Assembly: GCA_911728435.2 (NCBI GenBank)
Contig: OU452208.1
Span: forward strand, 7,750,001 to 7,814,000
Reading direction: 5' to 3'
Length of the DNA stretch: 64,000 bases
Origin: Apoderus coryli
Lineage: Eukaryota > Arthropoda > Insecta > Coleoptera > Attelabidae
A program made the translations under genes and the position numbers. The notes below the pieces were generated by a model. It did no database searches. It saw only the letters and a program-made list of their open reading frames with translations, and was not told the origin of the DNA. Shown piece after piece: positions 12,101 to 21,900 of the stretch (position 1 is the stretch's first letter; the number at the start of each line of letters is the position of its first letter).

Positions 12101-15100
12101 AAACCTAAAAGTTGCTTCTAGTCCGTTCCTGAATATGCAGCTATATAGATACAAATTTACAAAATCATAATACACATTTTAGCCAGAAGCCACTCCTTCG
12201 AGGAAACGCTTTTTACCGTTATGTTTTGGACGAAAATATAAACGATTACAAAAAGGAAAACAAAAACGTAAAAGTAGTCGGATAGTACATGATGTTTTGA
12301 CAGGTATACACCCGTATACAAAAACCGGAACATTAAATACTGTCATTTTCTTTATATTCCTTATATATTAGGCCATGTGTTACATTAGAACACAGTGGCG
12401 TCACCTTCAGTTACATTAAATTGTGTTTATACTTTTTGATGATAAACGTAATCAAATTTTATTAACGATAGGAATTGGAGCTTGACCATAACGTTAAACA
12501 AATGAAGGTCAATTAGAACAGAATGATAAACGTAATCAAATTTTATTAACGATAGTAATTTGGGCTTGGCCATAACGTTAAACAAATGAAGACAATGAGA
12601 ACGGGATGATGGACGTAATCAAATTTTATTAACGATAGTAATTTGGGCTTGACCATAACGTTAAACAAATGAAGATCAATGAGAACAGAATGATAAACGT
12701 AATCAAATTTTATTAACGATAGTAATCAGAGCTTAACCATAACGATAAACAAATGAAGATCAATTATAACATGATAAACTTAATCAAATTTTATTAACGA
12801 TAGTAATTTGGGCTTGACCATAACGTTAAACAAATGAAGATCAATTAGAACATGATAAACGTAATCAAATTTTATTAACGATAGTAATCTGGGCTTGAAC
12901 ATAACGTTAAATAATGAAGATCAATGAGAACAGGATGATGGACGTAATCAAATTTTATTAACGATAGTAATTTGGGCTTGACCATAACGTTAAACAAATG
13001 AAGATCAATGAGAACAGAATGATAAACGTAATCAAATTTTATTAACGATAGTAATCAGAGCTTGACCATAACGTTAAACAAATGAAGATCAATGAGAACA
13101 GGATGATAAACGTAATCAAATTTTATTAACGATAGTAATTTGGGCTTCACCATAACGTTAAACAAATGAAGATAATGAGAACAGGATGATAAACTTAATC
13201 AAATTTTATTAACAATAATAATTTGGGCTTGACCATAACGTTAAACAAATGAAGATCAATGAGAACAGGATGATAAACGTAATCAAATTTTATTAACAAT
13301 AGTAATTTGGGCTTCACCATAACGTTAAACAAATGAAGATAATGAGAACAGGATGATAAACTTAATCAAATTTTATTAACAATAATAATTTGGGCTTGAC
13401 CATAACGTTAAACAAATGAAGATCAATGAGAACGGGATGATAAACATAATCAAATTTTATTAACGATAGTAATTTGGGCTTCAACATAACGTTAAACAAA
13501 TGAAGATCAATGAGAACGGGATGATAAACGCAATCAAATTTTATAAACGATAGTATTTTGGGCTTCACCATAACGTTAAACAAATGAAGATCAATGAGAA
13601 CAGGATGATAAACGTAATCAAATTTTATTAACGATAGTAATTTGGGCTTGACCATAACGTTAAACAAATGAAGATCAATGAGAACAGCATGATAAGCGTA
13701 ATCAAATTTTATTAACAATAATAATTTGGGCTTGAGCATAACGTTAAACAAACGAAGATCAATGAGAACGGGATGATAAACATAATCAAATTTTATTAGC
13801 GATAGTAATTTGGGCTTGAACATAACGTTAAACAAATGAAGATCAATGAGAACGCGATGATAAACGTAATCAAATTTTATTAACGATAGTAATTTGGGCT
13901 TCACCATAACGTTAAACAAATGAAGATCAATGAGAATGGGATGATAAACATAATCAAATTTTATTAGCGATAGTGATTTGGATTTGGCCGTAACGTTAAA
14001 CAAATGAAAATCAATGAGAACGGGATGATAAACGTAATCAAATTTTATTAACGATAGTAATTTGAGTTTGGCAATATCGTTCAACGAATGAAGATCAATG
14101 AGAACTAGAAAGAGCGATGAAAAATTAAGGCATGACCTTTATTACACCCGTTTGGCCTTTGAAGTCACCCCAAAACTTAAGCGTCAGCATGTTTCGCTGT
14201 GCTTTGAGTTGGGCTTGATGAACCCATCTTTGAATCAAAGACCATTAATAAACGAAAATAAGTTTTGTATTTGTATAGGTATATTTTGTGGTGGATCCGA
14301 GGTATTTCACATCAAAAATAGTAGGTTTTCACTGCTGCTTTGTATTTGCTAACAGCTATTTGAAATGATTATCCGATGTTTATTTTCTCATGAGTAATAT
14401 GTTTGTTATTATTTATCGAAAAAAGTAGCCTAGAATCTTAAGTCTGCATCTGCTTTAATCAGTTTTATGTCACCTCACTGATATAAACCCATAAACGCAC
14501 CCCTGACTTGTTATTAATGTGGTTGTCAGCGTACGGCGTGTTAAAATAAACTCTCTTCATTAGAAAACTACTGGTTTGTTTATACAAAATAACATGTTCT
14601 ATATACATTTAATTATGGTAGAAGTATAATTTTTTAATACCGAGATGATGACATATGAATATGTCTCGAAACAAAATTTTCCTACCTACTCATAGGGGTG
14701 ATGACTTAAAATATGGATTAATTCTTATATATACTTGGTTGATTAATTATTGCAGTGTATGTAAATCGAATTGGGAATGGGACACATTGTCAGAGAATGT
14801 TAGTTTGGATCAATTTTTCCAAATTTTATTGCAAACACTTTTTCTTCTAAATGGCAAGCATTTCCCTTTATTATTATGTTTATTTAGGGAAAAACTGGTG
14901 ATACATATTAGAGAAGTGTAAGTTTGAAATCTAAAACTAAGAATTTTGAGGAAATTAATAAAATCGCTGACGTTATAGGCGCACATGTACTCTTTCATAC
15001 GAGGGTTGCTAGTTACGTATTGAGAACTGGCAACACTGGTATTGCCAGGTGAAATCTGTCACCGTCATCTTGAAGTTTGACATTTTTGACACTATACCCA

Positions 15101-18100
15101 CTGAGAACGTTTTGACGTCCGAGCAATATTTGTGTTAATGACAGTAAGTTGAAAATGTTAGTCTCGGCGTTGGATTCCACATATGTTGTGGTGTGGTGCC
15201 CCAAAAAAACAGTCCATTGCTGCCGTAAAATGCCTAAAAAATTCAACTGTGGTGCATCCAACGCCCTATACAGCCTCGTCACAGGTGACGATTCATGGCT
15301 TTATGCTTATGAGCCAGAAAGAAAAGACCAATCGGCAGTTTGGGTGTTTCAATGTGACGAATATCCAACAAAAGTTGTTCGTTCCCGAAGCGTTTAAAAG
15401 CAAATGATGGCGTGTTTCTTCACGAAAACCGGTCATGTCGCAAGTGCGGCTCTAGGAAATCAGAAGACCGTTAATTCAGCGTGGTATACCACCATTTGTT
15501 TGCCCGAGGTTTTCGGTAAATTGAGAGAAACCAATCCAAAACGTGTTGCATCAAACAATGCGAGCTCACAGACATCACTTGCAACAAACGATGATGGCTT
15601 GCTAGATGGTGGCTTGCTGATCATCGAATAGATCTACAATTATGCAGTTTATTTTTTTGCTACTAAATTCGCTTCCAAACAATGTTTATGTTACATTAAG
15701 CAAATACAAACGATTTGTCTTCAAATTAAAAAAAAAATCTAATGCACTATTGCTGTTAGAGGCGACATAATCTGTATAAAGTTAGTTTTGTGCGAAATAT
15801 GTTTAATTATTAAAAATGCACTGTGTCCACTTTGTCAAAAAGGTAAAACGTGTTCCGCTAAAGTACGTGAGGGTGTCTATCGCAGACTGACAAAAAAAAA
15901 GTTTTAACGAATAAAACAAAAAAAAAGAGCTAAACAAAATCTCTATTAGCCGCTCTTAGTAATACGGAACGGAATAGAAGATGAAATGAATCAAAAAAAA
16001 TAATAATAAAAAACGTGTAAATGGAGCGTCCATTTAGTGACTTAGTTTTAGTGCTTTTTGTCTTTTCCAGTGGGTTTTCATTAATTTTGTACGCCCGACA
16101 GACAACTAGCTAGAGACAAAATCGAGTCGCGCTGGCAAATGGATAAAATTCATACACGCAAGGGAGTCGTAAGCATTATCATTAACTGGAAATTTGTAGC
16201 AAACATATTATTGGAATTTGCTAACGTTTCTAAAAAAATGAATGATGACATAATGTATTTTCAATAAATGGGACTACGTTTTCTATCTCTAGTGTTAATT
16301 TGAAAATTTTGTTGTAGGTCACGATTACTATTTTATTTCAACATCGACAAGTGACGATCTCCATCGGCGGATAGGTGGCAGATGTACAACGCACAACATG
16401 AAGATCGTCTTCAAAGTATGGGGTCCACCCTCAGCGCCACCTCCACCACCCACCCAGGCAACCTTTAAACCAACATGGTGGTCGGTGACGTCACAACGCA
16501 CTACCACAACAACCACGACCACAACAACCACGGTAAGTTCATTATTCGGTGTCTTACCTTGGCAAGTCTCGCTTCTTTCATCTCTCATTTGGATTTACTT
16601 AATTCCCCAAGATTTTCCCCGAATATATAGACTGGATAGGGCATAGGGATGCCGTTACGGGTCTGTGTTCCAAGGAATTTCCGGGCCCACCCCCTCACCG
16701 CCACACCCATTGAAAAACAAAGTACCAATATAAAAATCAAACAAAATTAACTAAAGCACAATCTAAAATATAAAAACTAAAAAATATACATGCTATTTCT
16801 TAAACGGTGCAAGATTGAAAGTTAGTTAAATTAGACAAAAGTTGCAGTTTTTGATGCCTATTTAATATCTCTTGACTATGTAGGCAAATTCTTTTTAGTT
16901 TCTGAAATACCGGGTGATTTGTGAAAAACGCCGAATGTTCTTCAACATTAACGTCCGCCGTTTTGCCTTACAGCTGCCACCATCAACTTTGTTTTTTTTT
17001 ATATTCGGACCTGCATTTTTAATTTTGTTTTCTAAAATGGTTTGTCACTACCTTTAAAATAAGGTATAACTCAAGTATGATCTCGAGGTTTTGATTCGAT
17101 AGTAGTCATCATCAATGATTTTTGCGTAATACTGACCTGCATTATTTTTTGCTGAGCGAAAATAAAGTATTTTAAAGGGCATGTAGTAACACATTTCGTA
17201 TTTTAGCTAAGCAAAAAATAATGCAGGTCTGTAAAGGAAAAATCATTGATGATGACTACTATCGAATCGAAACGTCAGAAACCGTACTTGAGTTATACTT
17301 TGCAGGTCTGTATTTTAAAAAACAAAGTTGATGATGGCAGCTGCAAAACGAAACGTTAAGACGTGTTGATTTTGAAAGTGCCATGCTATAGACATATTAG
17401 AAGTTAGAACCATTAAACTTTTGAGTTAAAACTTTCTCTCGAAAATCAACAGGTTTCGAAATATTTAAGAAAATAGGATTTGGCATTTTTCACAAATTTC
17501 AAAAGCTAAAAAGAATTTGTCTACACAGTAAAGAGATTTTAAATAGGCATCAAAAACCGCAACTTTTGTCTAATTTAACCAACTGGAACTACTGGAAGAC
17601 ACGTCTATTTTTCGCGCAATCGAGGATCCAATTTAATGTTTTTAATATTATTTTAATATCGCAAAGGACAATTGACAACAAATCAAACAACCTAACGTGA
17701 GTACAGAGTCTGTACTCACGTTAGGTTTTTTGATTTGTTGTCAATTGTGTACAGACTCATGTTGGGGAATCCCTGAAAAGCGGAACAGCGCCAGCGCCGC
17801 GGGCGGCATAGAGCGGAATCTAGAGGTAGAGGCTAAGCTAGAGATATATAGATACCTTTTTTCTGCTACCTTGTCGAGAATCAAGTAGAGGGCAGCACAG
17901 TGCATGGGAATCACAGAATCTTGAATAGGCAATACCGTACTAACTAAAGAAAATTGAAAATCAAGTCAAATAAATGTAAAAAAAATCCTAAAATTTATAC
18001 CTAGGTATTTAATATAGAAAAGATGCAGAATGCAGTATTGGCCCCCTGAGGATACCGGGCCCGTGTTCCGTGGAACACGCGGAACACTGGTCACTAGGCC

Positions 18101-18939
18101 CCTGCTGGATATGCCTAAACGTATAATATATTTTCACCGTTAAAGGAGAGGAGAATGTGTCCTTTAATTTTTGGGAATGATGAGGGTTTACTAAGATTGA
18201 AAGACATACCTCTTGTTAATGAGAATAGTTATCATATGTCACTTCTTATTGCATTTGAGGTTTCGCTTAGTATTAGTAGTAAGGACTTTTAAACTGAGGA
18301 AAGCCATCCCCATGTCATATTACATCATTCGTTCATCTGACCATCAATCTTGATGACTAATACACAGCCTTATACTACACTCTAAAGAATACATTTCAAA
18401 GAGCCGTTGAAAGTCGCGGTGTAAAAGGCGTTTTTCTATTTACTGCATAATAGAACTTATTCAAACTATTCATAGAAAAATAAAAAGCATGTCGTAAATA
18501 TGTTAAATAGAATATTTTAGAGTACAGTTAAACGTCAAGTTAATTATCGGACACAGTACTGTATTAGCCGTTAAATTGTTAAAGTTTACGAAAGTATAGG
18601 ATATTTTTTACAAATATTTTGGTCTCGTCGGATTATGTTGTATTTTGCGTGGGTGTACCCTTTGTCTCCGAGACGGATAGAGATATGTATCACCAAATTC
18701 ACCACAGCACAATTTAGTTGCATCTGTTAACAATATTAATTTTATTATAGGAACCACCGGCTGTTACCACGACGAAGAAATCGAAAACGTACAATAAACA
18801 CCCCAATGAAGTGGTGAAAAGTGAAGAACTTACCCTCGGAGGTGCCGGAAAAGCAGCGTCAAACATTCACCGACCCAATTTTACAACAATGTTCTGGAGT
18901 CTAACAATGTTGGCGATAGTGCTAAAGTGCTTACGATGA
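2978..18939 (+). CDS. ephrin: ephrin, 3' part (3 exons; 5' exons outside window)
   Basis: Ephrins are cell-surface ligands for Eph receptor tyrosine kinases. Coding exons join as 2978-3197, 16318-16532 and 18751-18939: 624 nt, 207 visible residues plus stop, with AG/GT at every junction and matching phases (1, then 0). The first exon carries the core of the receptor-binding domain (ICPVY, CRITNPNPR, KLMYFTITFRPFTPQPGG). The second finishes it (HDYYFIST, HRRIGGRCTTHNMK, IVFKVWG) and runs into a Pro- then Thr-rich linker. The last encodes a polar stalk and a hydrophobic C-terminus (FWSLTMLAIVLKCLR) with no cytoplasmic domain, as expected for GPI anchoring. Four expected domain cysteines are present. 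The signal peptide and first strands must lie upstream of base 1. Introns are 13.1 kb and 2.2 kb and loaded with repeats. Confidence 0.95.
3440..3800 (+). pseudogene. mariner transposase relic
   Basis: Open frame 3468-3674 and the degenerate sequence after it read like the middle of a mariner transposase. There is a WCEKYF/ASIRKLWDDGYQVE-like stretch, then HHYTPETKQ followed by a stop. After that comes a diverged KTKTVPLAGKVQ..HIDYLTKER segment matching the region after the first catalytic Asp in mariners (K-KTVPSAGKVMASVFWD..IDYL). No termini or other catalytic residues were found. It is a short, old fragment; subfamily not assigned. Confidence 0.5.
4163..4520. repeat. possible TIR-element end (TACAGGGTGTT)
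   Basis: TACAGGGTGTTAAAAAAAGG begins at 4161. It is followed by AT-rich sequence with the words AGTTTTTTGAATTTCATTTATATGCG, which recur near 54705-54725 just before a GGGACACCCTGTA end. The two sites may therefore be opposite ends of copies of one family. No transposase is visible and the far end is not defined. Confidence 0.3.
4744..4995 (-). pseudogene. unrecognised coding-like patch
   Basis: On the minus strand an open frame runs from near 4995 to 4762 with a single in-frame stop just before the Met at 4959. The predicted peptide is not AT-biased filler: it contains LHCQNSLLNYF, EYEDLRSYEFMGKLGMQ and LVIDDLFKKIEGCKLPFDDH. I do not recognise a family. It may be a relic of a transposon ORF or of a captured exon. 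There is no splice-site pair I would trust around it. Confidence 0.25.
6084..6278 (+). pseudogene. possible transposase N-terminal relic
   Basis: A 64-residue open frame contains LLLNIYHQLRSENNEVTNTHIINFLRSIENVTD. The shape (basic start, helix LxxNxYxxL, then a helix-turn-helix-like tail) resembles the N-terminus of an insect DDE transposase family in which an RxxVYNVY-like helix precedes a homeodomain-like fold. The frame ends in TGA/TAA stops and no catalytic half is seen. Assignment is weak. Confidence 0.25.
8299..10345 (+). mobile_element. Helentron-like non-autonomous repeat, copy 1
   Basis: This is a dispersed repeat shared with 55942-57945. Both copies start at TTATTTTTAGCTCTCCATAT with a terminal hairpin (TCTCCATAT...ATATGGAGA, 8302-8343 here). 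A shared block follows (TTTCACCGGAAATACTT, GTCTGTCTGTCT, GATTTTAACC.AATTTGGTAC). Then come AT-rich subrepeats with the word GGCGTTCGTAAATAGT or GGCGTTCGAAAATAGTG. In this copy the GGGTCAAAAACG block recurs near 9400 and 10195. No ORF is present. A 5' hairpin, internal tandem repeats and a T-rich target suit Helitron/Helentron-derived elements; the class is inferred. Confidence 0.5.
8976..9025 (+). ncRNA. hammerhead-like ribozyme core (degenerate)
   Basis: The order is GCCA, CTGATGA (8987-8993), one extra T, stem II GGAC/GTCC (8995-8998 with 9004-9007) with a 5-nt loop, GAAA (9008-9011), C-AT-GT as a minimal stem III, C17 at 9017, then TGGC pairing with GCCA as stem I. A further TTAA/TTAA pairing extends stem I beyond a small bulge. 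All conserved hammerhead core bases are present. The unpaired T before stem II departs from consensus and may weaken or abolish activity. It sits inside the Helentron-like repeat. Confidence 0.5.
10690..10722 (-). ncRNA. hammerhead-like core, no stem I
   Basis: On the minus strand CTGAAGA (10716-10722) is followed by one extra A, a perfect 6-bp stem GACGAT/ATCGTC (10709-10714 with 10698-10703) with a 5-nt loop, GAAA (10694-10697), C and GTC. The layout equals the core at 1525-1557. I find no complementary flanks for stem I, so this is at best a decayed copy. Confidence 0.35.
12441..14110. repeat. minisatellite, 84-bp unit, about 20 copies
   Basis: A unit of 83-84 bp starting GATAAACGTAATCAAATTTT is repeated head to tail about 20 times (starts near 12441, 12525, 12608, 12692 and so on to 14026). 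Copies differ by a few substitutions and 1-3 bp indels in the left half; the right half is nearly regular at 84 bp. Because 84 is 28 codons, one minus-strand frame stays open for 240 codons (14084-13362) as a 28-residue periodic peptide. This is probably a consequence of the period rather than a gene. The array lies in the large ephrin intron. Confidence 0.95.
15003..15640 (+). pseudogene. mariner relic (second mariner family), 5' end with D1
   Basis: It begins with ACGAGGGTTGC at 15000, the same terminal sequence as the minus-strand mariner ending near 44604. Just inside are similar words (CTGGCAAC, GAACGTTTTGAC). After a deletion of the N-terminal half the reading resumes with SLVTGDDSWLYAYEPE (first catalytic Asp) and WVFQ..YPTKVVRSRSV. 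There is then a stop, followed by KQMMACFFTKTGHVASAAL and VNSAWYTTICLPEVFGKLRETN in another frame. The second and third catalytic Asp regions are absent or scrambled after 15550. It is inactive. Confidence 0.75.
16318..16532 (+). CDS. ephrin: ephrin exon: end of receptor-binding domain and Pro/Thr linker
   Basis: The acceptor is GTTGTAG at 16311-16317 and the donor is GTAAGTTC at 16533. The exon is 215 nt, entering in phase 1 and leaving in phase 0. It encodes the last domain strands (DYYFISTSTSDDLHRRIGGR, then CTTHNMKIVFKVWG), a run of prolines, and a threonine-rich tract of about eleven Thr. The cysteine in GGRCTTHN is the conserved C-terminal one. Confidence 0.95.
16829..17582. repeat. foldback-type long inverted repeat
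   Basis: The two arms are complementary end to end. The left arm starts GTTAAATTAGACAAAAGTTG near 16829; the right arm ends with its complement at about 17582. Further paired words include ATGCCTATTTAA, AAATTCTTTTTAG, GCAGCTGCCA/TGGCAGCTGC, GATAGTAGTCATCATCAATG and GCATTATTTTTTGC. The centre is near 17172-17203. The right arm has about 130 extra bases relative to the left. There is no ORF. It could be a foldback transposon or a non-autonomous TIR element; transcribed within ephrin it would make a long hairpin RNA. Confidence 0.8.
17668..17748. repeat. 81-bp near-perfect palindrome
   Basis: Arms 17668-17707 and 17709-17748 are 40 nt each, complementary at 39 positions (C/A difference at 17689), with a single G between them. 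The centre is GTACAGAGTCTGTAC. Such a spacer-less palindrome is usually short-lived, so it may be recent or be an artefact-prone site. A loop of one base is unlike a microRNA precursor. Confidence 0.9.
18751..18939 (+). CDS. ephrin: ephrin last exon: stalk and GPI-type tail
   Basis: The acceptor is TTTATTATAG at 18741-18750. The exon has 63 codons including TGA at 18937-18939. It starts EPPAVTTTKKSKTYNKH, passes a Ser/Gly/Ala stretch (LTLGGAGKAASN), then N-F-T (a possible N-glycosylation sequon) and a hydrophobic end FWSLTMLAIVLKCLR. There is no cytoplasmic tail or PDZ-binding motif. Confidence 0.9.
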   Translation, partial: EPPAVTTTKKSKTYNKHPNEVVKSEELTLGGAGKAASNIHRPNFTTMFWSLTMLAIVLKCLR

Positions 18940-21900
18940 AATCAATTTTAAAACAAAATAATAAATTAATTATTAAAAAAGACAAAGTGTCCAGAAATAT
19001 AATGAACTTTAAAACTAAAGTGGACTAAAAAAATAAATTTATTGCCTAAGTTGTTGTAAGTACTTAAAAATAATAATAAAATTCATACGTCCATATAAAA
19101 CTTAACTAACTAATATTACTTAATAAGTAATTAGAAACGCGATACCTACTATTTATTATTTATACAAAAAAAAAAACTAAAAAGTTTGACGTAACTCAAA
19201 CCTGAAAAGTTAACGGACTATTTTAAATATAACAAAATATATACGAAACGCTGGTAAATGTCAACCCGGTATTATATGACCCTTGTTAAATAAATAAAAA
19301 TTCAGTCAAAATAAATCGTTGTTGTTCCTGACGACCTACACAACTTATATGAAAGTACTTAAATGTTATTTGTATTTAATAATAATAAAAAAAATATAAG
19401 TTTTCTGTCATTTGTATTTTGTTACATAAAATTATGTAGAATATTTATATATTATTTATTAATTCTTCTTTCAAAAGAAAAATTCATTTACACTCCACTT
19501 GCTTATGTTAAAAGTTAATATTTGAAATTGTTTTTTTGGAAAAATAATCAGAAACTATTTATTTTACTATTTTTTATAAACAACAACATTATTGATATTT
19601 ATATAAAAACATTAACAAATATAAAATGTTCGAGAATCGTAACCCCGAATAATAAAATCGAAATAAACCCCAAATGAATAAATAATATAAAAAAATATAT
19701 ATATATTTATAAAAAAATATATGCTCGCCACTAAATTACAAATATTATTATATAAATATAAAAACAATGGAGCATAGTGACCAATTTATATAACAAGAAA
19801 AATGCGTAATATACAAACTATTATAATATCAAGCATAAAAGAGAGAAAAAAAAGTTTTTAAAACAAATTCGTGTAAATGTTATAATATATATAAAAAATA
19901 TTCATATATATTACCCACACCTCCGCGCCATTCGGTCAGTTGATTAATTCTAGTGTGTTAATTCCTGTAATAATTAATTATTTAATTAAAATCCCCCTTA
20001 CATAGAGAAATGACTCTAGTGCCTAATTGTAGTTGTCCCATGTGTATAATTTTTCCGAAGACTGATAAATTATTTAAAATCGTGTAATATTATTAATAAT
20101 GAAAATAAGTAATAAAGAAAAAGCAACCATACTGTGTTTATAATAAAATTTAAAAAAATAGAATAATCCAAACAAGTTAAGAAAAATCACATTATTTCAT
20201 TTAATTAAATACTTATGTGATTTTATTTTATGGGTGTTCTTCATTCGTTTTATTATGTAATATACCTTGTAATTAAAAATGTTGTAGCGATTTTGATAAG
20301 TTCTCAAATTATTATCAAATATTCTAAATCATATATACGGAAATGTAAGAGATCTGAAATTTTAACAATACCAGGAATCAATGAGTAATATTATTTTACT
20401 CATAGTAACTTTGCAGAAGATAAGTTACTTTTAGGAGAAATTGGGAAAACTAGTGGATTACAAAAGTAGAACAAGTAAAACCCCTGGTTGGGCGCCAAAA
20501 AATTTGAAATCTTCCACAACAACCCTTATTTTCAATAAATTATTTCGTAAAATTTTATCAAAAACGTTTACAATATTTATTACATGTTTCACTAGACTAT
20601 AAAATATATAGAAAGATAGTCGCCCCAAATAATAAAAATGTGATCAACAACCAATACATCTTGGCGAGTTTAATAAATATTTCTATCATATCTCATTCAT
20701 GTTTTTTCACATTACATCAATTTAACAGTTAAAAAAATAAATAAATAAAATAGATATAAATAAACATGTCTTATTGTATAATATAAATTATTTATTTATT
20801 ATTTATTTTTTGTTTGTATATTATGGTTGTGACAAGTGCTTATCAATTATTAATTACAATTAGTAGCAAACAGTGTGGCTTTGATTTTAATTATTTGTTT
20901 CTTACCAAATACAATATGAATAAGAATAATGTAGTGTAGATAATTTTTCAATAGTTGCAATAGAACCGGTGTTTTTAATTAATTAATTAATACAAATAAT
21001 AGGTTACTTAATATAATTAATGGAACAATAATAGTAGTATTCACACACAATCATTAATGTAATAGTTTTGTTATTTGCTACAACTATTCTCACTCAGTTA
21101 TTTAATGCTCAATGCTTATTTTAAACTGCTCCTATATCGGACTGGAAAGTTCTTAAACTTAAATAATTACTTAAAAAAAAATACTGATTGTTTTCTTTAA
21201 AATTTGTCACGCCTCTGTTTGATGATCTTTTTCAGCGACAGCAAATTTATTTGATAGATACATACGAAAGCATTTAGGAGAGACTCTTGTTGCCTGTAAA
21301 TCGATGATGGGAATCAGTTTCTTGGAAGTAAGTTCATAGTAAATTACAAAATCTTTTATTGCGACACGTACTTCTTTTAAATTAAATGTTATTTTCACTT
21401 TTAAATCATCCTATCCGCATCGATCTCAAAGTTAACAACTATTATCTATACCCAGAAAACATTTCTTTTATTTTATGAAAGAACTTCACTAATAAAACAT
21501 GGCAATGGAACAAATTAATTGCATAACGAAAGTTACAGCTAGAAATATTTCTGTTTTCGTTAGAAATAAATCTGTTTATAAATTAACAATAGAAAATTAT
21601 ATGTATAACTTTAAACTTTATAATATATTTTTATTATATAACAGACTTGATCTTTGATGTAGTTTTGTCCTTACATCCTTTGCATTGCTCATAATTTCCG
21701 TGCAATATTCTTCATCTTAGCTGTTTCTCATTTTGGGCTTTCCATCCATTATCATACAATGTTCGACTAAAACCATCCGTCCGCATTTCAGTCAAATCCT
21801 CTAAATCACTATCCATATCTACTACCGCTAAATTATGTTGCGTCATATTTAATTGAATATTAAGTTTTGTTTAATATCCAGTGTCAAAAGTCTAGTAACA

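Larger units (their letters stand above)
3198..16317 (+). other. ephrin intron, 13.1 kb
   Basis: The donor is GTAAGATTT and the acceptor is TTTTGTTGTAG. Besides the elements listed separately (mariner relics at 3440-3800 and 15003-15640, Helentron-like repeat at 8299-10345, minisatellite at 12441-14110), I see no host gene. The stretches 4990-6080, 6280-8290, 10730-12430, 14110-15000 and 15640-16317 are AT-rich without recognisable coding sequence. Open frames near 11502 and 14655 look accidental. A ten-residue FFFRQDN-type transposase scrap may lie near 8210-8260. Confidence 0.8.
16533..18750 (+). other. ephrin last intron, 2.2 kb
   Basis: It is bounded by GTAAGTTC and TTTATTATAG. It contains the large foldback (16829-17582) and the palindrome (17668-17748). 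The rest (about 17760-18750) shows no coding sequence; a small frame with GC-richer bases near 17780-17830 has no recognisable content. Confidence 0.8.

Noticed and set aside
13362..14084. 240-codon open frame on the minus strand as a protein gene
   Set aside because: It lies wholly within the 84-bp minisatellite; the frame is open because the period is a multiple of three. It has no recognisable start context or domain.
12441..14110. Tandem array considered as CRISPR or centromeric satellite
   Set aside because: There are no unique spacers, and the sequence is clearly eukaryotic. At about 20 copies inside an intron it is a minisatellite, not a centromere array.
16398..16646. 82-residue open frame starting MKIVFKVWGPP as a separate gene
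   Set aside because: It is the ephrin exon read through its donor site into the intron.
17240..17360. Further hammerhead motifs (TTGATGATG...CGAAACGTC and GTTGATGATGG...CGAAACGTT) in the foldback arms
   Set aside because: The first core base is T rather than C and no stem II forms between the core boxes, so I do not count them.
17668..17748. microRNA precursor
   Set aside because: A one-base loop and near-perfect pairing over 40 bp do not resemble a Drosha/Dicer substrate hairpin of normal shape.
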